This document shows, piece by piece, positions 1 to 7,900 of a stretch of DNA of 18,220 bases; positions within the stretch are counted from its first letter, which is position 1; the number at the start of each line of letters is the position of its first letter. The DNA is taken from contig JAURLY010000193.1 of assembly GCA_030830945.1 (NCBI GenBank), positions 1-18,220 of the forward strand, read 5' to 3'. Under the pieces are notes generated by a model. It was not told where the DNA came from and did no database searches. It saw only the letters and a program-made list of their open reading frames with translations. The DNA comes from Gammaproteobacteria bacterium (GTDB taxonomy: Bacteria; Pseudomonadota; Gammaproteobacteria; Pseudomonadales; GM7GCV1). Position numbers and translations under genes: made by a program.

Positions 1-107
1 CGTACACTGCCTCCACAACCGGCACAATCCGTGTTGTTGCATTGCAGTCTGTAGACGTAGCAGTACGTCACGCAGTCAGCTTTGCTTTCGGCAATGACGG
101 TGTGTAA
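1..107 (+). CDS. C-terminal end of probable major capsid protein (5' partial)
   Basis: An open frame runs in from the left edge (first whole codon at 3) and stops at TAA 105-107, leaving 34 residues. The tail end reads SVDVAVRHAVSFAFGNDGV. An ending of the type D-V-A-V-R-H-x-x-S-F-A is common at the C-terminus of HK97-fold or P22-like major capsid proteins, where it forms the last strand. The position supports this: a strong terminator follows, then head-tail connector genes, the usual order in lambda-like morphogenesis clusters. Only the last few strands are visible, so a head decoration or other head protein cannot be excluded. Confidence 0.5.
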   Translation, partial: YTASTTGTIRVVALQSVDVAVRHAVSFAFGNDGV

Positions 108-127
108 CAACTAAGCACTAAAAAACA

Positions 128-153
128 GGCGGGGGTAAAACCCCGCCTTTTTT
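128..153 (+). terminator. Intrinsic terminator after the capsid gene
   Basis: A perfect 7-bp GC stem (GGCGGGG 128-134 with CCCCGCC 141-147) closes a 6-nt loop and is followed directly by six T (148-153). An A run at 120-125 lies just upstream, so the structure could also terminate in the reverse direction. It sits 20 bp after the capsid stop. This placement commonly lets a phage make far more capsid mRNA than connector mRNA, with partial read-through feeding the tail genes. Confidence 0.9.
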
Positions 154-166
154 AGATGGAGCCAGT

Positions 167-382
167 ATGAAATATGAAGTATTGAAAGGTTGCGTCATAA
201 ATTCAGAAGGTAGACAAAAGGGCGAAATTCTTGAAATATCTGATGATGATGCAAAGATGCTTATGGGACTCGGCAGGATTGCGCCGGTCAATGAGCAGGT
301 TATTGCGGAAAATAGGTCTATCGGCCTGGATGAAGAAAGCAAGCCCAGACGGAGAGGCCGCAAGAGTAAGGCTGACTTGTAA
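167..382 (+). CDS. Small conserved protein of the head-tail region, function unknown
   Basis: A 71-residue protein whose ATG follows a GGAG-type ribosome site (GATGGAGCC). The N-terminal two thirds has a compact pattern (KGxVxNxxGRQKGEILEIS, then DDDAKMLMGLGRIAPV). This resembles small proteins found between capsid and connector genes in many siphoviruses, where a short beta hairpin precedes a helix. The last 12 residues are strongly basic (RRRGRKSK), so it may contact DNA or the acidic portal and neck interior. Its stop overlaps the next start (TAATG), suggesting translational coupling to the joining protein. No catalytic motif is visible. A connector or scaffold role is only inferred from position. 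Confidence 0.75.
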   Translation: MKYEVLKGCVINSEGRQKGEILEISDDDAKMLMGLGRIAPVNEQVIAENRSIGLDEESKPRRRGRKSKADL

Positions 383-687
383 TGGCTGTTGAAACCGCTT
401 CTGACAGAGCCGCACTTCTTGCGGATTTTGGTGAATCTGTCAAATACAACCCGGCAAGCGGATCGGTTAAAACCATCACTGCCATTTTTGACAATATCTA
501 CGAGGAAGTAGAGGCTGGAGGAACTGTCGGTGTCTCCATGCAACAGCCACGGTTGTTTGTACGGACTGCTGACATCACTGGCGCAGTCGAAGGCGATGCC
601 ATGACCATCCGTAATGTAGCGTATACAATTCGCGTCATTATGTCCGATGGGCTAGGCATGACTGAACTTGTCTTGGAGAAAGACTAG
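382..687 (+). CDS. Head-tail joining protein (lambda FII / Phage_attach-like)
   Basis: A 101-residue protein, close to the usual length of lambda gpFII-type joiners (about 115). It starts DRAALLADFGESVKYN and then has beta-rich segments: TAIFDNIYEEVE, a glycine turn (AGGTVGVSMQ), PRLFVRTADI, GDAMTIRNVAYTIR and a final strand TELVLEKD. This order (short helix, then a small barrel) matches the gpFII fold family. In lambda this protein plugs the portal/connector and forms the platform on which the finished tail docks. The gene is coupled on both sides by overlapping stop and start codons (TAATG before, TAGTG after). The assignment rests on fold-like pattern, length and gene order. Confidence 0.75.
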   Translation: MAVETASDRAALLADFGESVKYNPASGSVKTITAIFDNIYEEVEAGGTVGVSMQQPRLFVRTADITGAVEGDAMTIRNVAYTIRVIMSDGLGMTELVLEKD

Positions 688-1130
688 TGGCGCACATCAG
701 GAAGCAGATACGCGATAACATTATCACCGCGCTGACCGGCTTAACCACTACCGGCAGTAACGTCTTCAATCATCGTGTGTATACACTTGGCAGTAACAAG
801 TTGCCAGCACTTTGCGTGTATACCAATTCCGAAGATAGTCAGTATCAGACTATTAATCCACCCAGATCGGTCTTAAATACGCTTACTATCAACATCGAAG
901 GTTACGTCCAGGCAACATCTGGATACGATAACACGATAGATGCGATATGCCTGGAAGTAAGCGAAGCCCTGTACACTGATTTGACCAGGGGAAACCTTGC
1001 CAAAGATACCCGTATTGTGAGCATGAGCAGTGAGCTGAGTGATGATGGCGAACAGCCTTTGTGCGTTGTGGTAATTACGGTGTCTGTTACATATATGTAT
1101 AATGAGAACGATCTAGAGACTCCGATATAG
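687..1130 (+). CDS. Tail terminator protein (gpU-like)
   Basis: A 147-residue protein with a GTG start inside TAGTG, overlapping the preceding stop. The N-terminal helix (HIRKQIRDNIITALTGL) followed by VFNHRVYTL and the strand LPALCVYT is the common opening of lambda gpU / DUF3168-type tail terminators. The later TLTINIEGYVQAT strand and the long helix near residues 82-100 also fit. In lambda, gpU caps the tail tube as a hexamer once the tape measure is spanned and forms the surface that joins the head. Position directly before the tail tube module supports this. It could equally be called a tail completion or neck protein. Confidence 0.75.
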   Translation: MAHIRKQIRDNIITALTGLTTTGSNVFNHRVYTLGSNKLPALCVYTNSEDSQYQTINPPRSVLNTLTINIEGYVQATSGYDNTIDAICLEVSEALYTDLTRGNLAKDTRIVSMSSELSDDGEQPLCVVVITVSVTYMYNENDLETPI

Positions 1131-1138
1131 GTGTAGAA

Positions 1139-1339
1139 ATGGCTAAAAGAATCACTATTCATAAAGGGGTGGATAGGCAAGAGATTTGGGAAGATGACTT
1201 CCCGAATATGGAGCGGAAGGGCTGGTCAAAAGAGCCGCCTAAACCGAAATCAAAAAAGGTTGTTAATAAAGAAATTAACAATCAAATAGAAGTTGTTAAG
1301 TTAGAAATTAACGAGGTAGAAGAAAATGGCAACATTTAG
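1139..1339 (+). CDS. Small lysine-rich protein, function unknown
   Basis: A 66-residue protein with no family I can name. The first half is MAKRITIHKGVDRQEIW and then a tryptophan-containing stretch (EDDFPNMERKGW). The second half is highly charged and low in complexity (PPKPKSKKVVNKE...), probably disordered or a short coiled coil (IEVVKLEINEVEE). It begins 8 bp after the tail terminator stop and its end overlaps the tail tube start by 14 bp. The ribosome site for the tube gene (GAGGTAGAAG) lies inside this gene, so translation through it may help expose that site. Small proteins of this sort often precede tail tube genes in siphoviruses. No role is claimed. Confidence 0.65.
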   Translation: MAKRITIHKGVDRQEIWEDDFPNMERKGWSKEPPKPKSKKVVNKEINNQIEVVKLEINEVEENGNI

Positions 1340-1715
1340 CGGCTCTGGTGGCACTGTTCTGGTAGGTTCCAATGCCATTGGCGAAATAAAAACCTATACA
1401 ATCGATGAGACTATGGACACTCTGGAAGATACTTCCATGGGTGATACATCTCGCACATACAAAGCATCCCTGAAAACTTTCAGCGGATCCTGCGATGTCA
1501 TGTTTGATGATACTGACACCGCCCAGCAGGCAATGACTGTTGGTAGCGAAGTCACCATGTCCTTCCAGATGGAAGGTAACACAACTGGCGATCACAAATT
1601 GTCTGGTACTGTTCTGATTACAGGCCGTTCAATTTCTGCCAGCTTTGATGGCCTGGTAGAAGCATCACTCAGCTTCCAGGGTACTGGCGCATTAACTGAA
1701 GGCACTGTTGCATAA
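1326..1715 (+). CDS. Major tail tube protein
   Basis: A 129-residue protein beginning MATFSGSGGTVLVGSNAIGE. Features typical of the gpV-type tube fold are visible: an N-terminal strand, a Thr/Asp-rich loop (MDTLEDTSMGDTSRTYKASL) that in the family forms inter-subunit contacts, then strands SGSCDVMFDD, TMSFQME and the closing VEASLSFQGTGALT. The family polymerises as stacked hexameric rings forming the DNA channel. It lacks the extra C-terminal Ig-like domain found in lambda gpV (246 residues), so this tube would be plain on the outside. A GAGG ribosome site lies upstream, and the stop overlaps the next ATG. Placement just before the frameshifting chaperone is the canonical order. Confidence 0.85.
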   Translation: MATFSGSGGTVLVGSNAIGEIKTYTIDETMDTLEDTSMGDTSRTYKASLKTFSGSCDVMFDDTDTAQQAMTVGSEVTMSFQMEGNTTGDHKLSGTVLITGRSISASFDGLVEASLSFQGTGALTEGTVA

Positions 1716-2038
1716 TGAAATTGATTGATACTGCGGTATCACATTTCACTAGCAAGCCAGTTCGCTCTATCGAAGTTCCAGAGTGGGAGGTTACGCTTTA
1801 TGCGAAGAATCTCACTCTGGAAGATAGGGCAAAGTGGTTCAGGCGGTCTGATGGGGATACCACTGATTTTTTGATATACGCGCTCATTTTCGGGTTGACT
1901 GACGCTAATGGTGAACAGGTTTTCACTATAGAGGACAAGCATACGCTAAAGCGCAGTGCCGATCCCGGCATTGTGAATAGGCTGGCTGACTTTGTTCTTG
2001 ATCCTGGCGTTAAGGAAGAGGAACGCGAAAAAAACTGA
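1715..2038 (+). CDS. Tail assembly chaperone, short (gpG-like) form
   Basis: A 107-residue product of the zero frame, start overlapping the tube stop (TAATG). It opens with a segment that reads VPEWEVTLYAKNLTLEDRAK and continues with ALIFGLTDANGEQVF, a pattern seen in gpG-type chaperones, which hold the tape measure protein soluble and recruit tube subunits. It ends in a charged run (GVKEEEREKN) directly on a slippery heptamer, after which TGA follows. In lambda most ribosomes make this short form and a few percent make the frameshifted GT form. The ratio is important for tail assembly in that system. Confidence 0.85.
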   Translation: MKLIDTAVSHFTSKPVRSIEVPEWEVTLYAKNLTLEDRAKWFRRSDGDTTDFLIYALIFGLTDANGEQVFTIEDKHTLKRSADPGIVNRLADFVLDPGVKEEEREKN

Positions 2039-2220
2039 TAGATGATCAAGGGAATCCAACAACCATATACTGGATGTTTGAATTAGCGCATTCTCTTGGT
2101 CAGCCACTATCAGCAGTAATGTCCATGACGGAGGAAGAGTTCCGTCATTGGTTTACTTATTTCCGTCTTAAAGATAGCAGAGCAAAAAATGGCAAGCGTA
2201 AGAGAACAAATAATTCTTGA
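1715..2220 (+). CDS. Tail assembly chaperone, -1 frameshifted (gpGT-like) form
   Basis: The frameshift product is joined from 1715-2035 and, re-reading base 2035, 2035-2220. After a -1 slip at A AAA AAC (2029-2035), reading continues CTG ATA GAT GAT and stays open for 61 codons to TGA 2218-2220, giving about 168 residues. The added region includes TIYWMFELAHSLGQPLSAV followed by MTEEEFRHWFTYFRLK. A W-x-x-x-x-L-x-x-x-L-G-Q helix followed by an M-T/S-E-E-E-x-x-x-W helix is the usual signature of the downstream (T-like) half. It ends in a basic tail (KNGKRKR) that overlaps the tape measure start by 32 bp. Without the shift, 2039-2188 would be an odd 150-bp gap with coding character and no start of its own. 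Confidence 0.85.
2029..2035 (+). promoter_or_regulatory. Programmed -1 ribosomal frameshift site (A AAA AAC)
   Basis: The heptamer AAAAAAC is in the correct phase for tandem slippage: A | AAA | AAC in the zero frame of the chaperone, with the zero-frame TGA immediately after it. Shine-Dalgarno-like AAGGA (2012-2016) lies 12 nt upstream and GAGGA (2018-2022) 6 nt upstream. In E. coli dnaX a Shine-Dalgarno-like element roughly 10-14 nt before the slippery run stimulates -1 shifting. I did not identify a confident downstream stem-loop. Confidence 0.85.
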
Positions 2221-3841
2221 ATTAAAGGCGCAAGGCTCTAAGCAGACTGCACAAGAGATCGCGGCTACCGCAGACCGTGTTCAAGAAATGACGGCAGAAG
2301 TAAGAAGGCTTAACGGCGAATTAAATAAGCTGGTGCCTACTCAAGGCCGTCATAATAAACAAACCAGGAACTCAAACGGAAATTACAAAGAAGCCGCTGG
2401 CGGGATGCGCATGATGCGCGGCGGGGCCGCCCAGCTTGGATACCAAATACAGGACGTTGCAGTACAGCTTCAGATGGGCCAAAACGCAATGATGATATTT
2501 GCGCAACAAGGCTCACAAATTGCCTCATTGTTTGGTGCTGGCGGTGCAGGGCTGGGCGCAATTATTGCTGTTGGCGCAGGATTAGCAACATTTTTTAGAA
2601 GAGCCGACAAAGCTGGGAAAGCGACAAAAGAACTCAAAGAAAGGCTTAATGAACTTGGCAAAGAATATAAAAATCTAACATCTGCGCAGAAAGAATTTCT
2701 TTTAACAAATGAAAGAGTTGCCATTGCGTCAGAAGAAGCTACCCAGAAAGCACTCCGCGCTGAAATGGAGCAGTTGAAGGGAATTGTTGATACTTATAAC
2801 ACTTTAACATCATCCACTGACCCTGTTGTTAGGGCGCAAGCGGCTTCATCAGTTGCTTTCTTGGAAAGTGCTTACAATATAAGAGAGGCTCAGACTAGAC
2901 TTATTGAACTTCAGGCCGCATTAGACACCAGCCAAGACGCAATACAGTCACATAAAAGCGAAATAGATGCATTGAATGGTGTTTATGTAGCAACAGAAGA
3001 GGGGATAAGGAAATACTATGACACACTTTTATCTCTTAATGATGCACAAAGACAAGGAACCGCAGAAAGAGTCGAGAGAGAAAAAGAAGCATTTGGGATA
3101 TTCTTGGACAATCTGTCTGCCGAAGTAGCGGCGATAGATGCTAGAAATGCCGCAGAGAAAAAGGCCGCAGAAGAAAAGATAGCAACAGAACAGATGCTCT
3201 ATGACACATTTAAGGGATTTGAAGAGAAAAGAGCAGAAGACGAAAAGGCCGCGCTTGATAGATTCTTTGACAACTTTGCCGAAGAAACAAGGATGATGGA
3301 AGAGCGGAACGACAGGATACAGCAATTAAATGATGCGGCTTTGCAGTCATATGGCGATATGTTCGGCGGGATAGGCGCAATGATGAAAGATGGCACCCGT
3401 GCGCAACAGGCCGCATTCGCCGTTCAGAAGGGTATCGCTGTCGCACAAACTGTAATGAACCTACATAGAGCGATATCTGATGCTAATGCGCAGGCATTGC
3501 CGTGGCCAGCGAAACTAGCGGCTATTGCTCAAGCTGTTGCCACTGGTACTGCCGCGATTGCTGGCGTTAAATCTGCCTCATTTGAAGGCGGCGGCTATAC
3601 TGGTATGGGTGCCAGGGCTGGCGGCATCGATGGCAAGGGCGGTTTCCCTGCGATACTACATCCGAATGAAACTATCATTGACCATACAAAAGGTCAGTCT
3701 GGCAGGCCGGTTACAGTAAATTTCAATATCAGTGCGAATGACACCGAAGGATTTGATAAATTGCTGGCATCAAGAAGGGGGCAGATAGTAGGTATGATAA
3801 ATCAAGCTGTTAACAATCGCGGGAGGCCGTCACTCGCATGA
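2189..3841 (+). CDS. Tail length tape measure protein
   Basis: A 550-residue protein. Residues 1-50 are a helical, coiled-coil-like head. Residues 81-110 carry the hallmark AQLGYQIQDVAVQLQMGQN and MMIFAQQGSQIASLFG segments, followed by a Gly/Ala-rich hydrophobic stretch (111-137) that in this family may act at the membrane during DNA ejection. Residues 140-390 are mostly charged helices with heptad-like spacing (EKKAAEEKIATEQ). The C-terminal part has a second Ala-rich helix and then GGYTGMGARAGG and HPNETIIDHTKG, common near the end of such proteins. At the usual 1.5 angstrom per residue the tail would be roughly 80 nm, shorter than lambda's (853 residues, about 150 nm). Its start lies within the end of the frameshifted chaperone. 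Confidence 0.92.
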   Translation: MASVREQIILELKAQGSKQTAQEIAATADRVQEMTAEVRRLNGELNKLVPTQGRHNKQTRNSNGNYKEAAGGMRMMRGGAAQLGYQIQDVAVQLQMGQNAMMIFAQQGSQIASLFGAGGAGLGAIIAVGAGLATFFRRADKAGKATKELKERLNELGKEYKNLTSAQKEFLLTNERVAIASEEATQKALRAEMEQLKGIVDTYNTLTSSTDPVVRAQAASSVAFLESAYNIREAQTRLIELQAALDTSQDAIQSHKSEIDALNGVYVATEEGIRKYYDTLLSLNDAQRQGTAERVEREKEAFGIFLDNLSAEVAAIDARNAAEKKAAEEKIATEQMLYDTFKGFEEKRAEDEKAALDRFFDNFAEETRMMEERNDRIQQLNDAALQSYGDMFGGIGAMMKDGTRAQQAAFAVQKGIAVAQTVMNLHRAISDANAQALPWPAKLAAIAQAVATGTAAIAGVKSASFEGGGYTGMGARAGGIDGKGGFPAILHPNETIIDHTKGQSGRPVTVNFNISANDTEGFDKLLASRRGQIVGMINQAVNNRGRPSLA

Positions 3842-4416
3842 GCGGAACATATCCCACAACCCCGGTATTCAGTGCGCTGAATTTCACCAGCCAATATTTC
3901 AATCTATCGTCAGAGACTATCTCTGGGCGAATCCAGGTTCGTAATATTGGTGGCCAGCGATTTAGCTTTACGGCCAGTTATCCTCCGATGACCAGGACAG
4001 AATTCCAGCCTGTTATTGCTTTCATTATGAAACAACGCGGCAAGGCAGAGACTTTCACTATCGTCTTGCCAGAGATCAGCGATGCATCAGGTGACGTATC
4101 TGGAACAATGCTGGCCAACGGGGCTGGTACTATTGGTGACACTTTAATCGGTGTAGACGGCTTTACAGGGACGCTGAAGGCCGGTGACCTATTTAAGTTT
4201 GCCGGGCATGACAAGATTTACATGGCCACATCAGATAGAAGCGGCCCTGGCGCACTGTCTTTTGAGCCTGCCCTGATATCATCAGTGTCTGACAACGAAG
4301 TAATGTCATATGATGCCGTACCGTTTAAGGTAAGGCTGACAAATGATGTGCAGGAATTCGCTGTAGCAACTGACCTGCATTACTCATATGAAATCGATTT
4401 TGTTGAGGCGATATGA
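3838..4416 (+). CDS. Minor tail protein, probably distal tail / tip (gpM-position)
   Basis: A 192-residue, beta-rich protein whose ATG overlaps the tape measure stop (ATGA). It begins PTTPVFSALNFTSQYFNL, then GRIQVRNIGGQRFSFTASYP and the segment FIMKQRGKAETFTIVLPE. The later part has a barrel-like pattern (LKAGDLFKFAGHDKIYMAT) seen in distal tail and baseplate wedge proteins, where a small domain sits within a loop of the main barrel. In lambda the equivalent slot after H is gpM, which begins tip assembly. No catalytic motif is visible. I am confident of a structural tail role, less so of the exact equivalence. Confidence 0.7.
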   Translation: MSGTYPTTPVFSALNFTSQYFNLSSETISGRIQVRNIGGQRFSFTASYPPMTRTEFQPVIAFIMKQRGKAETFTIVLPEISDASGDVSGTMLANGAGTIGDTLIGVDGFTGTLKAGDLFKFAGHDKIYMATSDRSGPGALSFEPALISSVSDNEVMSYDAVPFKVRLTNDVQEFAVATDLHYSYEIDFVEAI

Positions 4417-4967
4417 CCAGGTCAATAGATGCGGCAACCCAGACCGCTCTTGCTGGCGATAATTTCAATATCGCTACACTTATCCAGCTTGATTTCCCAA
4501 CTGTGATCAGGCTGACGGATTGGCAGAGAAACGTAACTGCCATGACAAACACTTTTGTCTCCAGCCCAGACCTGCAAACCACAAGCGATATCACGGAGAG
4601 CGGCGAGTTAAGGATAAACCAGACAAGCATAGAACTTGGCGGCGAAAGCCAGACATATGTATCCCTGTTCTTTAATAACGATTACATCGATGTCAGGGGC
4701 AGAATCTGGAAGGCAGTATTAGATTCGTCAGATGTTGTTATAGGGTCACCTGTACTGATATTTGATGGCCGTATAACCACATACGGCATAACAGACGATG
4801 AGACATCTTCTAAAGTGGTTATATCCCTGGCCTCACATTGGAAAGACTTTGAATTGGTCAAAAATAGAATGACGAACAGCAACACCCAGAAACTGTATTT
4901 TTCTAGTGATCTTGGGCTAGAGTTTGCGCATGAAACCCGCAAAGACATCAAGTGGGGTAAATCGTAA
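4413..4967 (+). CDS. Tail tip / hub protein (gpL-like, DUF2163-like)
   Basis: A 184-residue protein starting in an ATGA overlap. The opening (SIDAATQTALAGDNFNIATL, then IQLDFPTVIRLTD) and the region SSPDLQTTSDITESGELR followed by NQTSIELGG match the N-terminal pattern of the lambda gpL / DUF2163 family. The ending LGLEFAHETRKDIKWGKS also fits: short D-x-G-x-E-F and W-G motifs at the C-terminus are common there. It lacks the cysteine-rich C-terminal domain that binds an Fe-S cluster in lambda gpL. No separate NlpC/P60 (gpK-like) or gpI-like gene follows, so the tip is assembled from fewer parts than in lambda. It overlaps the J-like gene by TAATG. Confidence 0.75.
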   Translation: MTRSIDAATQTALAGDNFNIATLIQLDFPTVIRLTDWQRNVTAMTNTFVSSPDLQTTSDITESGELRINQTSIELGGESQTYVSLFFNNDYIDVRGRIWKAVLDSSDVVIGSPVLIFDGRITTYGITDDETSSKVVISLASHWKDFELVKNRMTNSNTQKLYFSSDLGLEFAHETRKDIKWGKS

Positions 4968-7900
4968 TGGGATTTTGGGCTATTGTTGCGGCTGTTCTCT
5001 CTATAGTAACTACTGGCGTTTCATACGTTCAGGCAAAGAAGGCACAAAAGGCCGCAAAGAAAAACCAGGCGAAGAACCAGGAACTGCTGATCAACAAGCA
5101 GTCAAATGTCGAGCCGATCCCCGTTATATATGGCGAAAGACGGGTTGGCGGTATTCGAGTATTTGTACATACGGGCGCAAAATATCTTGTTAATCAGGCG
5201 GGGTACGAAAGATGGGACGAAGTCGGCCAAACATGGACTGTAGATACCAGTGATTCCAGCCCACCCAATGAATACTTGTATGTTGCCCTGGTTCTATGCG
5301 AGGGCGAGGTTGAATCAATCACCAATATTGAAATTGATGATCTGCCAATTACCGACAGCAAATATACGGGGCTGATCACATCACAAGTATTTACCGGAAC
5401 AGACGCGCAGGCTTCATCCACATTACTTCAGCAGGCAACTCAAGATTGGACAACTAATCACAAATTGTCTGGGATCGCATATATCGCACTGCGGTTTAAA
5501 TACGCACCAGAAATATGGAGCGGCGTACCGGAGATTACTGCGCTGGTGAAGGGCAGGAAAATATATGACCCAAGAACGACTACGACTGCATGGTCAGACA
5601 ACCCGGCTTTATGCATACGGGATTATCTGACCAATACCAGATATGGCAAGGGAATACCGACATCAGCCATCGATGATACGGCGTTCAGCAGTGCCGCTAC
5701 GGACTGCGAAGAGTCCGTTGTTATACACGAAAATACCACAGACACAATGTCCATCTTTGAGTGTAATGTTGTTCTTGATACCGGGAAATCTTTGTTCGAC
5801 AACCTAAACATCTTGGCAATGGGCTGTCGCGGTTATATCCCGTATGTCCAGGGGAAATACCAACTAATCATTGATAAGACTAGGGCCAGCCAGTTCACCT
5901 TTACGAAGGATCACATTATTGGCGGCATAGCCATTCGCGGCGAGGCCAAAGAAGACAAGTTTAACCAGGTGATCGTTAAATTCGCCAACCCCGATAGGAA
6001 CTGGCAGGATGATATTGCGATATGGCCCCCTGCAGGATCACTAGAAGAAACAGGCTATCTTGCTGAAGACGGCGGCATACTGCTGAAAGATGAGATAGAA
6101 CTGGATACGATAACTAATTACTATCAGGCTCGCGATTTGGCGCGAGTATTCCTATTACGTTCAAGGAACCAACTAAAGACCCAGATCACAACTACAAGTG
6201 AAGGGCTGGCATATTCAGTCGGTGATGTGATCTCAATCACTCATACCACTCCAGGCTGGTTAGCAAAGCCGTTCATCATTGAGGAAATGACTATCAATGA
6301 AGACCTGACTGTCGATTTCCAGTGTGTGGAATATGACGGGACGATCTATATATATGATGAAAACGCAGAACAATCCGCTTATCCAGACACATATTTGCCT
6401 GATCCTTCAACGGTCAGAAAGCCATTAAGCCTTTCAGTAACAGAAGATAGCGATGTAAATGCTGACGGCACCGTGAGGTATAAGGCCAATATTGATTGGG
6501 ACGCGCCAGATGACCTGTTCATCACCGAATATCATGTTCAGGCCAAATTAAGCACCGCCAGCCAGTATGTCCAGAGAACAACTAGCGAAACATACTATAT
6601 TGTCAATAACCTCAAACCTGGCACATACAATGTGAGGATAAGGTCTGTAAATTCCAACATTGGCGCATACTCTGATTGGGTGTCTACGACTGTCGTTATA
6701 GGCGGCAAGGTTACCGCCAATGCGGCCCCGTCAAACGTAACCGCATCAGGAAAGCTGAAGCAAATATTAGTAGATTGGGATGATCCGACAAGTAGCGATC
6801 ACAAGGAAAGCCAAGTATTTAGGAATACGGCGAACAATTCTGGTGCTTCCACAAAGATAGCAACAACATCTGCAAGCTACTACATCGATACAACCGTTAT
6901 ACCAGGAACGGCATATTATTACTGGGTTAAGAGTGTTGACCGCTCTGGCAATGTATCAGTATTCAGTGCTGTAGCCAGCGCAAGTGCTAACAATGAGGCC
7001 GCGGGGTCACCGGCATCACAGACAGGATATGTGTATTACCAGACTTCAACGGCAAGTAATCCTGGCACTCCATCAGCAACGTCATATGCGTTTTCTAATG
7101 GTGCCTTCACCGGCCTAACTGCAGGATGGGGAGCAAACCCGCCAACAGTGGGCGGCTCATCACAGATATGGTATTCCAGGTTTACGGTAACAGAATCAAG
7201 TGCAGGTTCAGGCTCTGGTACACCAGCATTTGAGGCAACTCAGCAGGGTTATGGTTTTGTTGGATTGGTCACGTTTTCAAGCGGTCAGCTTACAGATGGG
7301 ACAACCTATTTTGATCCTTCCACCAAAATCGACAATGGCGGTGCCGTTCAAGATGTAAACTGGGGTACAACAACAATTGATGGCGGGATGATCACAACCA
7401 ATACTCTTACCGTTGATAGGATCAAATCAGGCACATATGCTACCAGTTCTGGATTAACATTTGGTATTGGTGCCGGTGCGCAGGTAAATGGTTTTTATGG
7501 GGCAGGGGTTTTCTCAAGTGCCAACAGTTCATATGCGGGATTGGTGGTTGGTACAACACAAACCGTAGGCGCGGCTTTAGCGGCGGCGAACTCAATCAAT
7601 ACTTCCGGTCATGTTGCTATCATTGGATACGGAGATACCACCACCAGTTACACAAGCCCGGCAACCAATGGGATTTTGGGGGATCCGTCATATGGTGCGA
7701 GGGGATTCCATAATTCTAGCGGCAATTATGCTCAATTAGGCACGGCATCATATAGTGTTTACGCAAACGCTAATATTTATTGCGCTGGATCATATCTCCC
7801 GTTCACGGGTGTGCACGATGGACTTCTTGATGCTGATGAATCTATAGAAATTGGAGATATCTTGGTAGATGTCTCTATTGAGGCAAAATCAGATATTAGT

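Noticed and set aside
2039..2188. Apparent 150-bp non-coding gap before the tape measure gene
   Set aside because: It is coding in the -1 frame and continuous with the chaperone through the slippery site, so it is not a spacer.
4924..5193. Forward open frame across the start of the J-like gene
   Set aside because: It overlaps two well-supported genes in another frame and its translation is Gly/Arg/Cys-rich without known features.
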